Position numbers and translations under genes: made by a program. Source: Limonium bicolor (Eukaryota > Streptophyta > Magnoliopsida > Caryophyllales > Plumbaginaceae). From it: DNA of 64,000 nucleotides. The DNA is taken from the NCBI GenBank assembly GCA_023374045.1, contig CM041776.1, forward strand, positions 478,257,375 to 478,321,374, given 5' to 3'. Shown piece by piece: positions 12,142-22,495 of this stretch. Numbering within the stretch: the first letter of the stretch is position 1; every line of letters starts with the position of its first letter. The notes beneath the pieces are model-generated. The model was given only the letters and a program-made list of their open reading frames with translations. It was not told where the DNA came from and searched no databases.

Positions 12142-12379
12142 TGTTGGTTTTATTGATTTGAAAATATTTATTATTAATTTGAAATTAATTATTGTTTAGT
12201 CTTCTCAAGAATAATAGATTTTGTAGGAGTTTGTTGGGGGGTTGTTAGTACAACTTTAAATAAATTAAATTAGGAATATTATCCTATAAAAGGATATGTA
12301 TTTCTATCAGTATTGAATGCAAAACAAAGTCGTATTGTTATTCCTTCAGTCTTTTCTCCCAATTCTTATTTTGCCAATA
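12142..12379 (+). repeat. Mini-4 3' LTR
   Basis: The 238-bp copy of the 5' LTR ends in AATA where the 5' copy ends in AACA. It has one extra base in TTTCTATCAG and two further substitutions. Confidence 0.92.
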
Positions 12380-13342
12380 GGGGGGCTCATTAAGGGTTAA
12401 GTAAGTTAAGAGGTTAAGTAATTTGTAAACAATTAATAATCTAAGCTGGATGAACATTTTAGGATTTGAAAGTTTGGAACCGGAGGAGAATTAAACAACC
12501 AGGACAATCGACGGTGAACGGTACAGTCTTTCTTGTGACCTGCTTGCTAACGAGGTGTCCCTCGGCTTGCGTGCTATCTGTTTATTTGCTATGACTAAGA
12601 CAATATAAAGCATGCAACCGGTTTTTATTGTTCTCGTTGTGTATGTGTTTTCTTTACACTAACCCGCGAAACTTGAGTTTAGCTACTAACTAAGCTTAGT
12701 ACTTATTGGATTAAGAAGAGGAATCGTATGTTGGTAACTGTTGGTTAATACCCGTTAAGGTTGAACTAACACGTGGTTTGTAAGATTTTCACTAACTGGA
12801 ACTTAAGGGGGGAGTGAGGAACCCAGGACTGACTCCGGTCATGCATGCTAAGGAAAGGGGGTCGGGTATCTGAATCAGATCAGACTTCCGCTTAAGGACT
12901 TGTCTTCGGACTTGTTGCCTAGGGTTGAATGTCGGCTCAACTACGTTGGATTTCCAGTCCAAGGTAGGAGGCATTAAGATGGTGCGGTAGGATAACCTAA
13001 ATCCTAAATTATAAGATAAGTTGTTTATTCAACCAATGGAGTTAATAGCTCATTGGCTAGGGTTGCTTTTGACCTGACAAGATAAACATTGAGATAAGAT
13101 ACAACCATTTCTATTTAAAGAACGGTTTGTATACTGAGATTAAGATAAGGTTAAGACCGAGGTAAGTTAAGATGGACTAAGGATGAGTGGAATCGGAACT
13201 TAAGGAGTTTGCTTACTAACTCACTTATTAAGAGAACGCATTAAGTCGTTCATCTTTGTATGAACTATGCTTGTTCATCTTTGGATTGATGTTTTATTGC
13301 ACTTCATATTATGATTGTGTATCTAATCAATTCCCATGCTAT

Positions 13343-13441
13343 CGACAATTAGTCGTCGTAGCCCCTTTAGCTTGGGGGCCATGAGAGGGTCGTACCAGTA
13401 TTCTTGCTGACCCCCTTTGGGGGCTGTTTTATTTTACAGGT
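13343..13441 (+). promoter_or_regulatory. Hairpin block and CAG|GTAAG site of LTR-3
   Basis: In order: CGAC-AATTA-GTCG (13343-13355), GCCCC...GGGGGC, CAGTA-TTCT-TGCTG (13396-13409, one G-T wobble), CCCCC-TTT-GGGGG (13411-13423), a T-rich run, and TACAG|GTAAGC with the junction at 13439/13440. Order and spacing match Ele-12. Confidence 0.7.
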
Positions 13442-13774
13442 AAGCGTCCCATGAAGAGTCACCCTAAGAGTAGGGGCGGTTAGACTTAGGTGGGGCTTTT
13501 ATTTTGAATACGGGTTGCGCCTGTGCTCCCGTCTGTTGATATTAAGACTGATGGAAGTTATGTTGGTAATGGAGATACTATGAACTCGGTTGGTAGATGT
13601 TTTGGATAGTTGGTATGTTCTTTTGGATTTATGGTTGTAAAATATTTCAAGTTCGGTATATTCTATTTGATCAGACCGTGGCAAGGTCCCGGTGTTAGTC
13701 TATTCCGCTGTGTCGTTTGTGATTGAGGTGTTAAGATTGTGATAACCACGATATGCTTAGGACGGGGTGTTACA

Positions 13775-14802
13775 TTGGGTTTCATCCAATCTAAGAATGA
13801 TTATTCTTTGTTTTTCAACGATGTCGAAGGAGGAAGGATATTCATGGCTGTTTATATGGATGATATTCTTCTCGTGGGTCCCAGGCAGGAGGAACTTGAC
13901 AAGATAAAGGCTGTGTTAGACTTGAATTTCAAAATAAAAGACTTGGGATCTCTACATTATTTCTTGGGGATAGAATTTGTTCGGACGACAGGAGGCTATA
14001 TTTTATCTCAGCAAAAATATTGCATGCATCTCGTTGAGGAGTTTGGTTGTCGAGATAAAAGGATTGCACAAGGACCCATGATTATGGGTAAGCCTTTCTT
14101 GGCAGAAGAGGGAGATCCTCTTTTTGATCCTACTGTTTACAGGAGACTAGTGGGGAAGTTAAACTATTTGTCCAATACCCGTCTAGACAATAGTTTTACT
14201 GTTCAAAATTTGAGTCAGTTCATGCAGAAACCGACTACCATCCACATGGAAGCAGCTCTTCATGCACTCTGTTTTGTCAAAGGCACTATCAATTATGGGA
14301 TTGTCTTACTTGGTAGAGACTGTAAGGAATCAAATCTCCTGGCCTATTGTGATTCAGATTGGACTGCTTGTCCCAACACCAGAAAGTCAGTGTCTGTGTA
14401 TTATATTTTCTTGGGCCAAAGCCCAATCTCGTGGAAGACTAAGAAACAAGGCTCTGTTTCTCTCTCAAGTGCAGAAGTAGAATATAGATCTCTCTGGCGT
14501 GTTACAACAGGGTTGACCTGGTTAATTCGTGTTTTTTAGAACTTTGCGTAGAGAACATTGAGCCCATACCGGTTAAGTGTGATAACCAGTCTGCCATACA
14601 CATCGCTCGCAACCCGGTCTTCCACGAACGCACCAAACATATTGAGATTGATTGTCATTTTGTGCTTGAGAAAATTCAGCAGGGACTCGTTGACATTGTG
14701 TACACGCATACTTCCACGCAGTTGGATGACATGTTAACAAAGGTTCTTCCTGGTAAGAGGTATAAAGAACAACTCCGACGCATGGGAATGCGCGATGGTT
14801 AA
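13775..14802 (+). pseudogene. Copia-5 pol remnant: reverse transcriptase C-terminal half plus RNase H
   Basis: This is the C-terminal end of a Ty1/copia polyprotein. It opens at 13775 with LGFIQSKNDYSLFF, exactly where LTR-3 ends, so LTR-3 inserted inside the reverse transcriptase. The catalytic motif appears as YMDDILLVG (the usual form is YVDD). KDLGSLHYFLGIE, AYCDSDWT and SSAEVEYRSL mark the end of RT and the RNase H domain. A T-run of six at 14532-14537 shifts the frame, and the rest is read in another frame from 14539 (DNQSAIHIA, RTKHIEIDCHFV, DMLTK) to a stop at 14800-14802. The 5' half is not in this window. The element is dead. Confidence 0.92.
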
Positions 14803-14845
14803 AATCCAAGCCTTGGTAAACTTGTTTCCCTACGGCTTGCGGGGG

Positions 14846-15071
14846 TATTGGAGTAATATTGGGCTTAGCCCACTTAATATTGGTTTTAGCCCATTTAACT
14901 TGTTTTGTTTAGTTTCAGCATTTATTCATAGATTTGTGTTTAGCATAATCTATGTAAATCTTTATCTTTGGCAAGTATCTAGCTAAGATATTACTCACTT
15001 ATTTCAGTATAAGTACGATAGGTTGTATTCATCGAAAACTACATCAATATACAATACTTCTTTCTCAAACA
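14846..15071 (+). repeat. Copia-5 3' LTR
   Basis: About 226 bp beginning TATTGGAGTAATATTGGGC (the usual TG start appears mutated to TA) after a GCGGGGG purine tract, and ending TTTCTCAAACA. It follows the pol stop by 43 bp, as expected for a Copia 3' LTR. The 5' LTR is outside the window, so the ends are inferred from the terminal motifs. Confidence 0.7.
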
Positions 15072-15427
15072 CCGTTGCTGTCTTTAGGTCTGGATGATAA
15101 ACTATTATCGGTATAATAATGACGTAATTGAAATTGTTAATTGGGTAGTTAACCATTTACGCAATCCATACTTTCAAAGTTATGGTAGATTTTTGCAAAA
15201 TAATAATATACTTTCTCATACTTATCTTTATATACATTAATTTGGGGCAATTTCTTAAAAATATATCTTTCTCATAATTATAAATAGTTGTGTATTTTGA
15301 ATTATATATGTATCACACATTTAAATTATAAGAGAATTATAATTTTTCTACCGCTTAAAAATATTAGCTATCATTACTTATAACGTAGCACAATATATTA
15401 ACCATAATCTCATTAACATCATTAGTC
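15072..15427. other. Unassigned AT-rich stretch
   Basis: AT-rich sequence between the Copia-5 LTR and the CACTA subterminal region. I see no reading frame, repeat or RNA gene in it. Confidence 0.6.
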
Positions 15428-15955
15428 GGTAGCAATTTCATAATTAAAGATAGTAACAATTTTTATGCTTGCTAAAAATATTCACTACCGACGCCTAAAC
15501 AGTAGCAGAACGACAACGGTGATGAGTATCAGTAGCAATTTCATTAACTTAGCTTATTTATTTAGTAGTAGCAACTTTTAGTAGCAATTTAGCTACTAGT
15601 TATATTTTTTTTCCCTACTGCTGCTTTAATAGTAGCGCAATAGCTACCATGATTGAATTAGCCACATCCAGCAGTAGCCATTCAGTAATTTAGCTACCAA
15701 CATTGGTAGCTAAATTGTTATTACAAAAAGAGCCAAGATGAAATAAAAAATAGCTACTACTAATGGTAGCAGTCTTGTCAGGCGATAGCGATTTGGCTAC
15801 TGTTTAAAAAATCTAGGTACCATTGTCTTTGTTGTAGCAAAAATAGGCACCACTATGTTAGTACCATTAAAAATCAGTAGCAATTTCTGAAAGTAGCTAC
15901 CAATATATGTGCGATAACAAATCATCGGTAGCTAAATCTGTTTTTTCTTGTAGTG
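15428..15955. mobile_element. CACTA (En/Spm-like) transposon terminus, one end only
   Basis: The right border ends TTTTTTCTTGTAGTG, the complement of CACTACAAGAAAAAA, a typical plant CACTA terminal inverted repeat (15941-15955). The preceding 500 bp is dense in short direct and inverted copies of GGTAGCTA, GTAGCAATTT and TAGCTACC, which look like CACTA subterminal repeats bound by the transposase. No matching left terminus was found nearby and no transposase is present, so this is a truncated or non-autonomous end. Confidence 0.65.
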
Positions 15956-16380
15956 GGTGAACATGAGGATGATGAAGCTGTTGTGGGTTGTGTTCGGTTT
16001 TACCGTCTCTGTAGTTGGGTGGGCATTTGTGGGTTAGCTCATTAGTGTGGTTGACCAAGATAAGCAACATTTATTGTGTAATTCTTTTCTGGGAACTATG
16101 TTAGAGAATGTTTAAGTTATCACATTTATGATTTAAACACTTTTGTAATATACCTGCTAGATGTGATGTAGTTCATGTATTATTGTGCTTTTAGTTCCTT
16201 TTGACATACGCAACATCTGTATACGTTGTTCACTATCTATCGAATGGCAGTCTGTGTAATGTTGTCATTTAGGGTATTACATGTGTTGGCTTTAGAATAC
16301 TGATGTTGTGATCAAACCAAATGATGTTAAACTTTCTCATGTAGCAGGGCCAGATTTTACCTGAAATTGACCCAATCATT
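15956..16380. other. Unassigned sequence left of Reina-7
   Basis: No recognisable gene. Its last five bases, TCATT (16376-16380), form the left target duplication of Reina-7. The sequence presumably continues at 21525. Confidence 0.5.
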
Positions 16381-16704
16381 TGTTGTAGGAATAAGATGCT
16401 TCAATATTCTGTTGCTATTATTACAATGTAATTGTCACGTGGTACATATAACACTTCCGCCTCAGTAGTAGTCTGTTACACTGAGACTATAAATAGCAAA
16501 CAGAAACTCATGATACACACAACAGAAATAATATCATTCTTTCATTCCTTCTGTCTGGTAGCGTGCTCTGTATCGGCTGGTGCGCGGGTGTATTCTTCCC
16601 TCTGGCGCTCTGCACAGCTGGTAATGAGTTGTTGTTTGTATCGAACATTAGCTCATACTATCCAATCTCTATGTTTGAACTGATCGATCGTTACACCTGT
16701 AACA
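16381..16704 (+). repeat. Reina-7 5' LTR
   Basis: The 324-bp LTR runs TGTTGTAGG...CTGTAACA, with TGTT/AACA inverted ends. A TATA box is at 16488-16496. Confidence 0.96.
16488..16496 (+). promoter_or_regulatory. TATA box in Reina-7 5' LTR
   Basis: TATAAATAG is followed about 30 bp later by the likely transcription start region. The identical motif occurs in the 3' LTR at 21308-21316. Confidence 0.6.
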
Positions 16705-16705
16705 A

Positions 16706-16718
16706 AGGTATCAGATTC
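16706..16718 (+). promoter_or_regulatory. Reina-7 primer-binding site
   Basis: AGGTATCAGATTC starts one base after the LTR. GGTATCAGA matches the complement of the initiator tRNA-Met 3' end. The first T and last bases of the standard site are changed, so the site is slightly degenerate. Confidence 0.75.
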
Positions 16719-16738
16719 TAGACGGTCCTGCGCCATAA

Positions 16739-19700
16739 ATGGCGGAAACAAGAAATGCTCAATTAGTCCGTGACGCGATGAAGGAATTGGAAGCTTCGTT
16801 GCATCCTCAGATACAAGCGATGTTTGTTGAACAGAATGAGAGAATCGACAAGCAGAATGAGAAAATCGACAGGAGTATTGCTGAATTGTTTGAAGCCATA
16901 CGCTTACATACGTCAGTGTCGTCAGAACGAAATTCAAATGAAGTTACCAGATCTCCTGGTGAAACTTCGACGCGCAAGAATGCTTATTCTGGTGTAACTC
17001 GTCTGGCAAAGTTAGATTTTCCGCGCTTCAACGGCGAGAAACTGAAGGAATGGTTGTGCAAGATCGAGCAGTTCTTTGCAATCGATCGTACTCCAGATGA
17101 TCTGAAAGTTGGCTTGGCTTCGATTCACTTCGACGCTCACGCTGCTACTTGGCACCAATCGATTGCTCAATCGGCAGGTGGTCACGCAGTTCTTCAAGAT
17201 TGGCACTCATACAAGGAATTGTTGAAAGAAAGATTCGGCGAAGTTCTTGACGATCCTATGGCAGAATTGAAGGCGTTGCAAGAGACTGACGGCATCGTCG
17301 AGTATCACAACAGGTTTGAACTTATTCGCACTCGATTGGATCTTTCTGAAGAGTATTTGGTGAGTGCGTATCTAGCGGGACTGCGAACAGATACTCAGAT
17401 GCATGTCCGCATGTTTCAGCCTCAATCGGTTCGTCAGTGTCTATTGCTGGGTCGTTTATACGAAAGAGCTCATCCACGGAAACAATCAGTAAGCAATTGG
17501 CAGTCGAATAAACCTCCGGTCTCTAATATTCAGGCCAAGGGATTATTGCCGTTGGGGAAGGTGACGGAGGCACAGAAAGATAAAGATTCTCAGAACAAAG
17601 AAGTGTTCGCGCCACGGAAATTTTTAACCTCTGAACAAATGAATGAGAGGCGCGCTCAAGGGTTATGCTTCTACTGCGACGAAAAATTTACCCCTGGGCA
17701 TCAATTCAAACACAAGAAGGCTCAATTGTACTTGGTGGAGTGCGATGAAGATGATGAATTAGAAGATGTCGAACTCGAGCCTGTTACGTCTTCTTTGGAA
17801 GAAGAACCACAGATATCTGTTAGTGCTTTGGCTGGCACGTCTGGTTACAGAACCATGAGAGTTAGGGGGATTCATTCTAAACGTCCCCTTTTCATTCTTA
17901 TTGATTCTGGCAGTACTCACAACTTTCTGGACAAATCTGTTGCAGAACGTTTAGGGTGTAAAGTTCAGCGTATTGAAAACACAACTGTGTCGGTGGCTGA
18001 CGGCAATATTCTTAAGGTAGAAGGTAAAGTGGACCGCTTCCATTGGTCCTTCCAAGGGGTGGAATTCACAGCAGATTTTCTGGTCATTCCTTTGGGATGC
18101 TGTGATATGGTCTTAGGCATCCAGTGGCTGGTCACATTGGGGACAATCGAATGGGATTTTAAGAACTTAACCATGAAGTTTCGTGTTGCCAACAGACTCA
18201 TGATTCTTAATGCAATGAAAACTGGTTCTGTTCGAGAGGGTAAAGCAAGGAAATTACCAAAGTGGTCTGAAGAAGGAGCACAGCTATCTTTGATCTCTGT
18301 CAACCAGATGAGTGTTGACAGCCCAGGTTTATCTTCTTCACAACTTCCTATTCTTCATCCTGCTGTTGAGGAATTAATGACAGAATATAATGATATATTC
18401 TTGGAACCCAAACAATTACCACCCCATCGTCCTAATCATGATCATAGGATTCCTCTGATCCACGGTACCAGTCCAGTTAATCTCAGGCCCTACAGGTATT
18501 CTATCCATCAGAAGAATGAAATTGACAGGATTGTCAAGGAAATGTTGGTGCAAGGCACAATCCAACATAGTTCCAGTTCATATGCATCTCCGGTGGTCTT
18601 GGTAAAGAAGAAGGATGGATCCTGGCGCCTTTGTGTAGACTACAGGAAGCTAAATAATATGACGGTGAAAGATCGTTTTCCCATACCTCTCATAGGCGAC
18701 CTGTTAGACGAACTTGGTGGCTCTAAGATCTATTCCAAAATAGACTTAAGAGCTGGATATCATCAAGTACGAATGCATGTAGATGACATTCATAAAACAG
18801 CATTCAAGACGCATTCGGGCCATTTCGAATACTTGGTTATGCCGTTTGGGCTTACAAACGCCCCGGCTACATTCCAAGGGTTGATGAATACGGTATTTTC
18901 TGATTATCTTCGGAAGTTTGTTCTCATCTTCTTCGATGATATTTTAATCTACAGCTCTTCTTTCGAAGATCATCTACTGCACCTGCGCCAAGTATTTCAG
19001 ACTATGCGAAACCATAAGTTGTTTGCCAAGCAAAGCAAATGTGAATTTGCTACTTCCAGAGTTGAATACCTTGGCCATTATATTTCTGCTGATGGAGTTT
19101 CTACTGATCCAAAAAAAGTAAAAGCTGTTGCAGATTGGCCAATTCCAAAAAGTCTTAAGCAATTGCGGGGTTTTTTAGGGCTGGCCGGCTATTATCGTCG
19201 CTTTGTTAGGGGCTTTGGAACGATCGCACGGCCGTTAACAGCTCTCACAAAAAAAGACTCATTTATCTGGACTTCTGAAGCTACAGACGCATTCACCAAG
19301 TTAAAACAAGCTCTTTGTGAGGCTCCAGTATTGGCTTTACCCCAATTTGATAAGCCCTTTATTGTTGAAACAGATGCCAGTGGTTTCGGTATTGGGGCGG
19401 TGCTGATGCAGGAAGGCCACCCCCTGGATTATATCAGCCGGCATTTACAAGGAAAACAGCTCCATCTGTCGATATATGAAAAGGAGCTTTTAGCCGTTGT
19501 TTTTGCAGTCCAAAAATGGCGTCACTATCTTCTTCATAATCATTTCATCATTCGAACTGATCAACGGAGTCTCAAATATCTGTTGGAGCAGAGACTTAAC
19601 ACGCCAATCCAGCAACAATGGCTTCCCAAATTACTGGAATTCGATTATGAAATCCAATTCCGTTCGGGCAAAGAGAATCTGGCTGCAGATGCGTTATCTA

Positions 19701-21172
19701 GAATGGAAGGATCAGAAATTTTAGCTCTATCCCTCTCTGTGATACAAAGTGATCTTCTTCAGAAAATCAAGGAGGCATATGATGTTGATATACACACCAA
19801 GCTTATCATTGATAATCTGCAAGCTGATAAGAATAGCCATAAGTTTTTTACATGGCATCATGGTCTTCTGCGCAGAAAAGGGAAGATTGTAATTCCTGAT
19901 GCCTTGAACTTGCGTCAGTCAGTTTTGCAGTGGCTTCATTGTTCTGGTGTGGGTGGACATTCAGGAAGGGACGCCACTCATCATCGAGTGAAGGCTTTGT
20001 TCTTTTGGAAGGGTATGAGTAAAGACATACAATCATTCATTCGTGCTTGTGATGTCTGTCAGCGCTGCAAGTACGAAACAGTGGCCTCTCCTGGATTATT
20101 ACAACCATTGCCAATACCTGAGGGAATTTGGCAAGACATTTCTATGGACTTCATTGATTCCTTGCCGGTTTCTTTCGGTAAGTCAGTCATTTTGGTGGTT
20201 GTGGACAGACTCAGTAAGGCGGCACACTTCATTGCACTGCATCACCCTTATTCTGCTGCTACAGTAGCCCAGGCATACTTAGACAATGTGTTTAAACTAC
20301 ATGGATTTCCTAACTCCATAACCAGTGATCGTGATACAGTTTTTCTCAGCGAGTTCTGGAGAGAACTGTTTACCCTTCAGGGTGTTGATCTTAATTACTC
20401 CTCTGCTTATCATCCACAATCTGATGGACAAACAGAAGTGGTTAACAGAGGATTAGAGACTTATCTGCGGTGCATGTGCAGTGACCGCCCACATGTTTGG
20501 AGTAAGTACATTCCACTGGCGGAATTTTGGTACAATACCACCTATCATACTGCTACTCAAATGACTCCTTTTGAGGCTGTATATGGCCAGCCGCCTCCAC
20601 AGCACTTACCATACTTACCCGGAGAGTCTAAAGTGGCAGTTGTTAATCGTTGCTTGCAAGATCGTGAAAATATGTTACAAGTTCTAAAATTTCATTTGCT
20701 GCGTGCGCAACACAGGATGGAACAGCAAGCAAATTCTCATCGGTCTGAACGCACTTTTGAAATCGGGGACTGGGTCTTTGTGAAACTGCAGCCCTATAGG
20801 CAGAGTTCTTTGGTGATTAGGACTACGCAAAAGCTGGCTCCTAAATACTTTGGCCCATACCAAGTAATTGATAAATGCGGTACACGAGCTTATAAGTTGG
20901 CATTTCCTATTGGGACAGCTATACATAACGTATTTCATGTCTCGCAACTTAAAGCTCATGTGGGTAACTCCACCTGCTCTACTCAGCTACCTGCTACCGT
21001 TCCTGATGCTCTCGTTCATGAGCCAGAGCGCATTTTAGAGCGCAGAATGGTGAACAGACAAGGTAAGGCAGCAACACAAGTATTGATTAAGTGGTCTGAC
21101 CAAGCTGAAGAAGAAGCAACTTGGGAGTTTTACTATGATCTTCTCAGGCGATTTCCAAATTTTAAACCTTGA
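16739..21172 (+). CDS. Reina-7 Gag-Pol polyprotein with chromodomain (1477 aa)
   Basis: One frame encodes every protein needed for retrotransposition. A coiled-coil-like N-terminus (about 25-55) precedes the gag domain (about 90-245). A shortened knuckle follows, with C310, C313 and H321. The aspartic protease active site is D389-S390-G391. Reverse transcriptase covers about 575-750, with catalytic D669 in SKIDLRAGYH and the pair D733-D734 in FFDDILIYS. RNase H (about 871-990) has D879, E916, D941 and D984. The integrase zinc site is H1067, H1074, C1104, C1107. Its catalytic triad is D1137, D1197 and E1233, with exactly 35 residues between the last two. GPY lies near 1372-1374 and a chromodomain at about 1428-1477, ending in an EEATWE-type motif. 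No stop or frameshift is present. The ATG lies 34 bp after the LTR. Chromodomains of this group can direct integration to heterochromatin. Confidence 0.97.
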   Translation: MAETRNAQLVRDAMKELEASLHPQIQAMFVEQNERIDKQNEKIDRSIAELFEAIRLHTSVSSERNSNEVTRSPGETSTRKNAYSGVTRLAKLDFPRFNGEKLKEWLCKIEQFFAIDRTPDDLKVGLASIHFDAHAATWHQSIAQSAGGHAVLQDWHSYKELLKERFGEVLDDPMAELKALQETDGIVEYHNRFELIRTRLDLSEEYLVSAYLAGLRTDTQMHVRMFQPQSVRQCLLLGRLYERAHPRKQSVSNWQSNKPPVSNIQAKGLLPLGKVTEAQKDKDSQNKEVFAPRKFLTSEQMNERRAQGLCFYCDEKFTPGHQFKHKKAQLYLVECDEDDELEDVELEPVTSSLEEEPQISVSALAGTSGYRTMRVRGIHSKRPLFILIDSGSTHNFLDKSVAERLGCKVQRIENTTVSVADGNILKVEGKVDRFHWSFQGVEFTADFLVIPLGCCDMVLGIQWLVTLGTIEWDFKNLTMKFRVANRLMILNAMKTGSVREGKARKLPKWSEEGAQLSLISVNQMSVDSPGLSSSQLPILHPAVEELMTEYNDIFLEPKQLPPHRPNHDHRIPLIHGTSPVNLRPYRYSIHQKNEIDRIVKEMLVQGTIQHSSSSYASPVVLVKKKDGSWRLCVDYRKLNNMTVKDRFPIPLIGDLLDELGGSKIYSKIDLRAGYHQVRMHVDDIHKTAFKTHSGHFEYLVMPFGLTNAPATFQGLMNTVFSDYLRKFVLIFFDDILIYSSSFEDHLLHLRQVFQTMRNHKLFAKQSKCEFATSRVEYLGHYISADGVSTDPKKVKAVADWPIPKSLKQLRGFLGLAGYYRRFVRGFGTIARPLTALTKKDSFIWTSEATDAFTKLKQALCEAPVLALPQFDKPFIVETDASGFGIGAVLMQEGHPLDYISRHLQGKQLHLSIYEKELLAVVFAVQKWRHYLLHNHFIIRTDQRSLKYLLEQRLNTPIQQQWLPKLLEFDYEIQFRSGKENLAADALSRMEGSEILALSLSVIQSDLLQKIKEAYDVDIHTKLIIDNLQADKNSHKFFTWHHGLLRRKGKIVIPDALNLRQSVLQWLHCSGVGGHSGRDATHHRVKALFFWKGMSKDIQSFIRACDVCQRCKYETVASPGLLQPLPIPEGIWQDISMDFIDSLPVSFGKSVILVVVDRLSKAAHFIALHHPYSAATVAQAYLDNVFKLHGFPNSITSDRDTVFLSEFWRELFTLQGVDLNYSSAYHPQSDGQTEVVNRGLETYLRCMCSDRPHVWSKYIPLAEFWYNTTYHTATQMTPFEAVYGQPPPQHLPYLPGESKVAVVNRCLQDRENMLQVLKFHLLRAQHRMEQQANSHRSERTFEIGDWVFVKLQPYRQSSLVIRTTQKLAPKYFGPYQVIDKCGTRAYKLAFPIGTAIHNVFHVSQLKAHVGNSTCSTQLPATVPDALVHEPERILERRMVNRQGKAATQVLIKWSDQAEEEATWEFYYDLLRRFPNFKP

Positions 21173-21186
21173 GGTCAAGGTTTTCT

Positions 21187-21198
21187 GGGGGGAGAAGA
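21187..21198 (+). promoter_or_regulatory. Reina-7 polypurine tract
   Basis: GGGGGGAGAAGA lies two bases before the 3' LTR and is the expected primer for plus-strand DNA synthesis. Confidence 0.85.
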
Positions 21199-21200
21199 TC

Positions 21201-21524
21201 TGTTGTAGGAATAAGATGCTTCAATATTCTGTTGCTATTATTACAATGTAATTGTCACGTGGTACATATAACACTTCCGCCTCAGTAGTAGTCTGTTACA
21301 CTGAGACTATAAATAGCAAACAGAAACTCATGATACACACAACAGAAATAATATCATTCTTTCATTCCTTCTGTCTCGTAGCGTGCTCTGTATCGGCTGG
21401 TGCGCGGGTGTATTCTTCCCTCTGGCGCTCTGCACAGCTGGTAATGAGTTGTTGTTTGTATCGAACATTAGCTCATACTATCCAATCTCTATGTTTGAAC
21501 TGATCGATCGTTACACCTGTAACA
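21201..21524 (+). repeat. Reina-7 3' LTR
   Basis: The 324-bp copy of the 5' LTR has one difference, at 21377. TCATT at 21525-21529 repeats the left flank. Confidence 0.96.
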
Positions 21525-21690
21525 TCATTTTGTTTGATCATTGTTCATCTGCAACTACAGTAAAAAAGGAACATGGTTCCACGTCTAGGTAAAATAAAAT
21601 GTGACATACACTAGATTTGTATCAGCACATAACACCATATTGATCTAACAATTTGATTTGCATTTTTATTTTGATATATAAACTAGGCAA

Positions 21691-21858
21691 ATGGATGACG
21701 ACTGGCCACCTACTACGTACAACATATTTGACTTGGACATGTCTCCACCGAGGGAGACAATATGCTTTGAGGAGCATGACTATATTATTGTGGATGATTC
21801 TTCAGAGAACATAACAAATGAGGAGTTGAAGAATGAAGATGCAGATTTGCTCTACTAA
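21691..21858 (+). CDS. Short acidic open reading frame (55 aa), unknown
   Basis: An ATG-to-stop frame of 55 codons is very acidic (many Asp and Glu) and starts MDDDWPPTTY. I do not recognise it. Its length and lack of motifs allow that it is a chance frame or an exon of a decayed gene. Confidence 0.2.
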   Translation: MDDDWPPTTYNIFDLDMSPPRETICFEEHDYIIVDDSSENITNEELKNEDADLLY

Positions 21859-22495
21859 TGGCGAAGGCCGCTAAAAAAGTTCCAGTCCACAAAACATCTG
21901 CCTTGTTGGCACTCCCAGCTCAATCCCCAGGTGAGTAAGTTTGATGCGTCTTCTAAGCATGGGAAAGAGCAGTGATGGATGCAGTGCTGTTCTCGAAAGC
22001 GTGGGAAGGCATCTGATTATGAAAAAGCAGCTTGATTGCATCTCGTACGCGTGCAAAGAGATTTTAGGTGAGGGGGTGCAGCTACTACACTAATGAGTCT
22101 TTTGAAACTAATGGCAATTAAGTAGTTGAATCCAGCTTCTACATATTTGTTGCAGTTTGGTTGGAAACTTCATGTTGGTGTCCAATAGCAGCTACTGGTG
22201 TGATTGGTATCTTCAAAATGTAGCAGGTTCTTGTCTTTTCCGTTTGATCATCGTTGGAGAATGGGCAGACAATTGAAACAAGGCGACCAACTTAAATGAG
22301 ATATGTAGATTGTGGTTTTTGTTGGCTATTCAGGTATGCATTGAATGATGCTTCTTGTTAAATGGTGCCTAGGGCGAACCAATTTAAATACATGCCAATG
22401 TCATCTGCAAGTAACATGTATCACCCTTTGTTGTCTCTCTTCTAATTCCTACGATTCTTTCTGTCACTAAGGTAACAAACTGTGCAAGTGCTGAG

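Larger units (their letters stand above)
11163..12379 (+). mobile_element. Mini-4: 1.2-kb non-autonomous Copia-type LTR element with a gag stub
   Basis: Two LTRs (11163-11399 and 12142-12379) flank a 742-bp interior. The target duplication is GGGGG at the LTR borders (11158-11162 and 12380-12384). The LTRs differ by about three substitutions and one indel. The interior has a perfect primer site, a truncated gag, a repeated GAGAAGTGCTCC stretch (about 11930-12050) and an AAGGGAAAG purine tract just before the 3' LTR. There is no protease, integrase or reverse transcriptase, so movement would need enzymes supplied in trans. Confidence 0.93.
10125..13774 (+). mobile_element. LTR-3: truncated Tekay/Del-like LTR (3' portion)
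   Basis: From 10125 the sequence aligns by eye with the Ele-12 LTR from about 48560 onward (GAGTTTAAGGTGT, GACTTAGGCATT, CATAGTGGCT, GGTATGAAACACCACTTAGAAACC). It runs to the canonical end GGGGTGTTACA at 13774. The missing 5' portion would lie left of Ele-1, which inserted into this LTR. Mini-4 interrupts it at 11163-12379. On the right it joins the Copia-5 reverse transcriptase directly. It carries an inverted-repeat array (10651-10981) and the hairpin block (13343-13441). Confidence 0.9.
16381..21524 (+). mobile_element. Reina-7: young, structurally complete Ty3/gypsy chromovirus
   Basis: The 5144-bp element has two 324-bp LTRs (16381-16704, 21201-21524), a primer site, one uninterrupted gag-pol frame, a purine tract and a TCATT duplication on both sides. 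The two LTRs differ at one position by eye (G at 16557, C at 21377), which points to a recent insertion. Short LTRs, a single long frame, the CFYC...H knuckle form and the C-terminal chromodomain fit the Reina clade; a phylogeny would be needed to fix the clade. Confidence 0.96.

Noticed and set aside
13739..13774. N-terminal 12 residues of the Copia-5 frame as genuine coding sequence
   Set aside because: They are translated from the end of LTR-3 (GGGGTGTTACA) and only happen to be in frame with the Copia sequence.
16432..16683. 83-codon frame present in both Reina-7 LTRs
   Set aside because: It spans the promoter and TATA box of the LTR and has no motif; chance frame.
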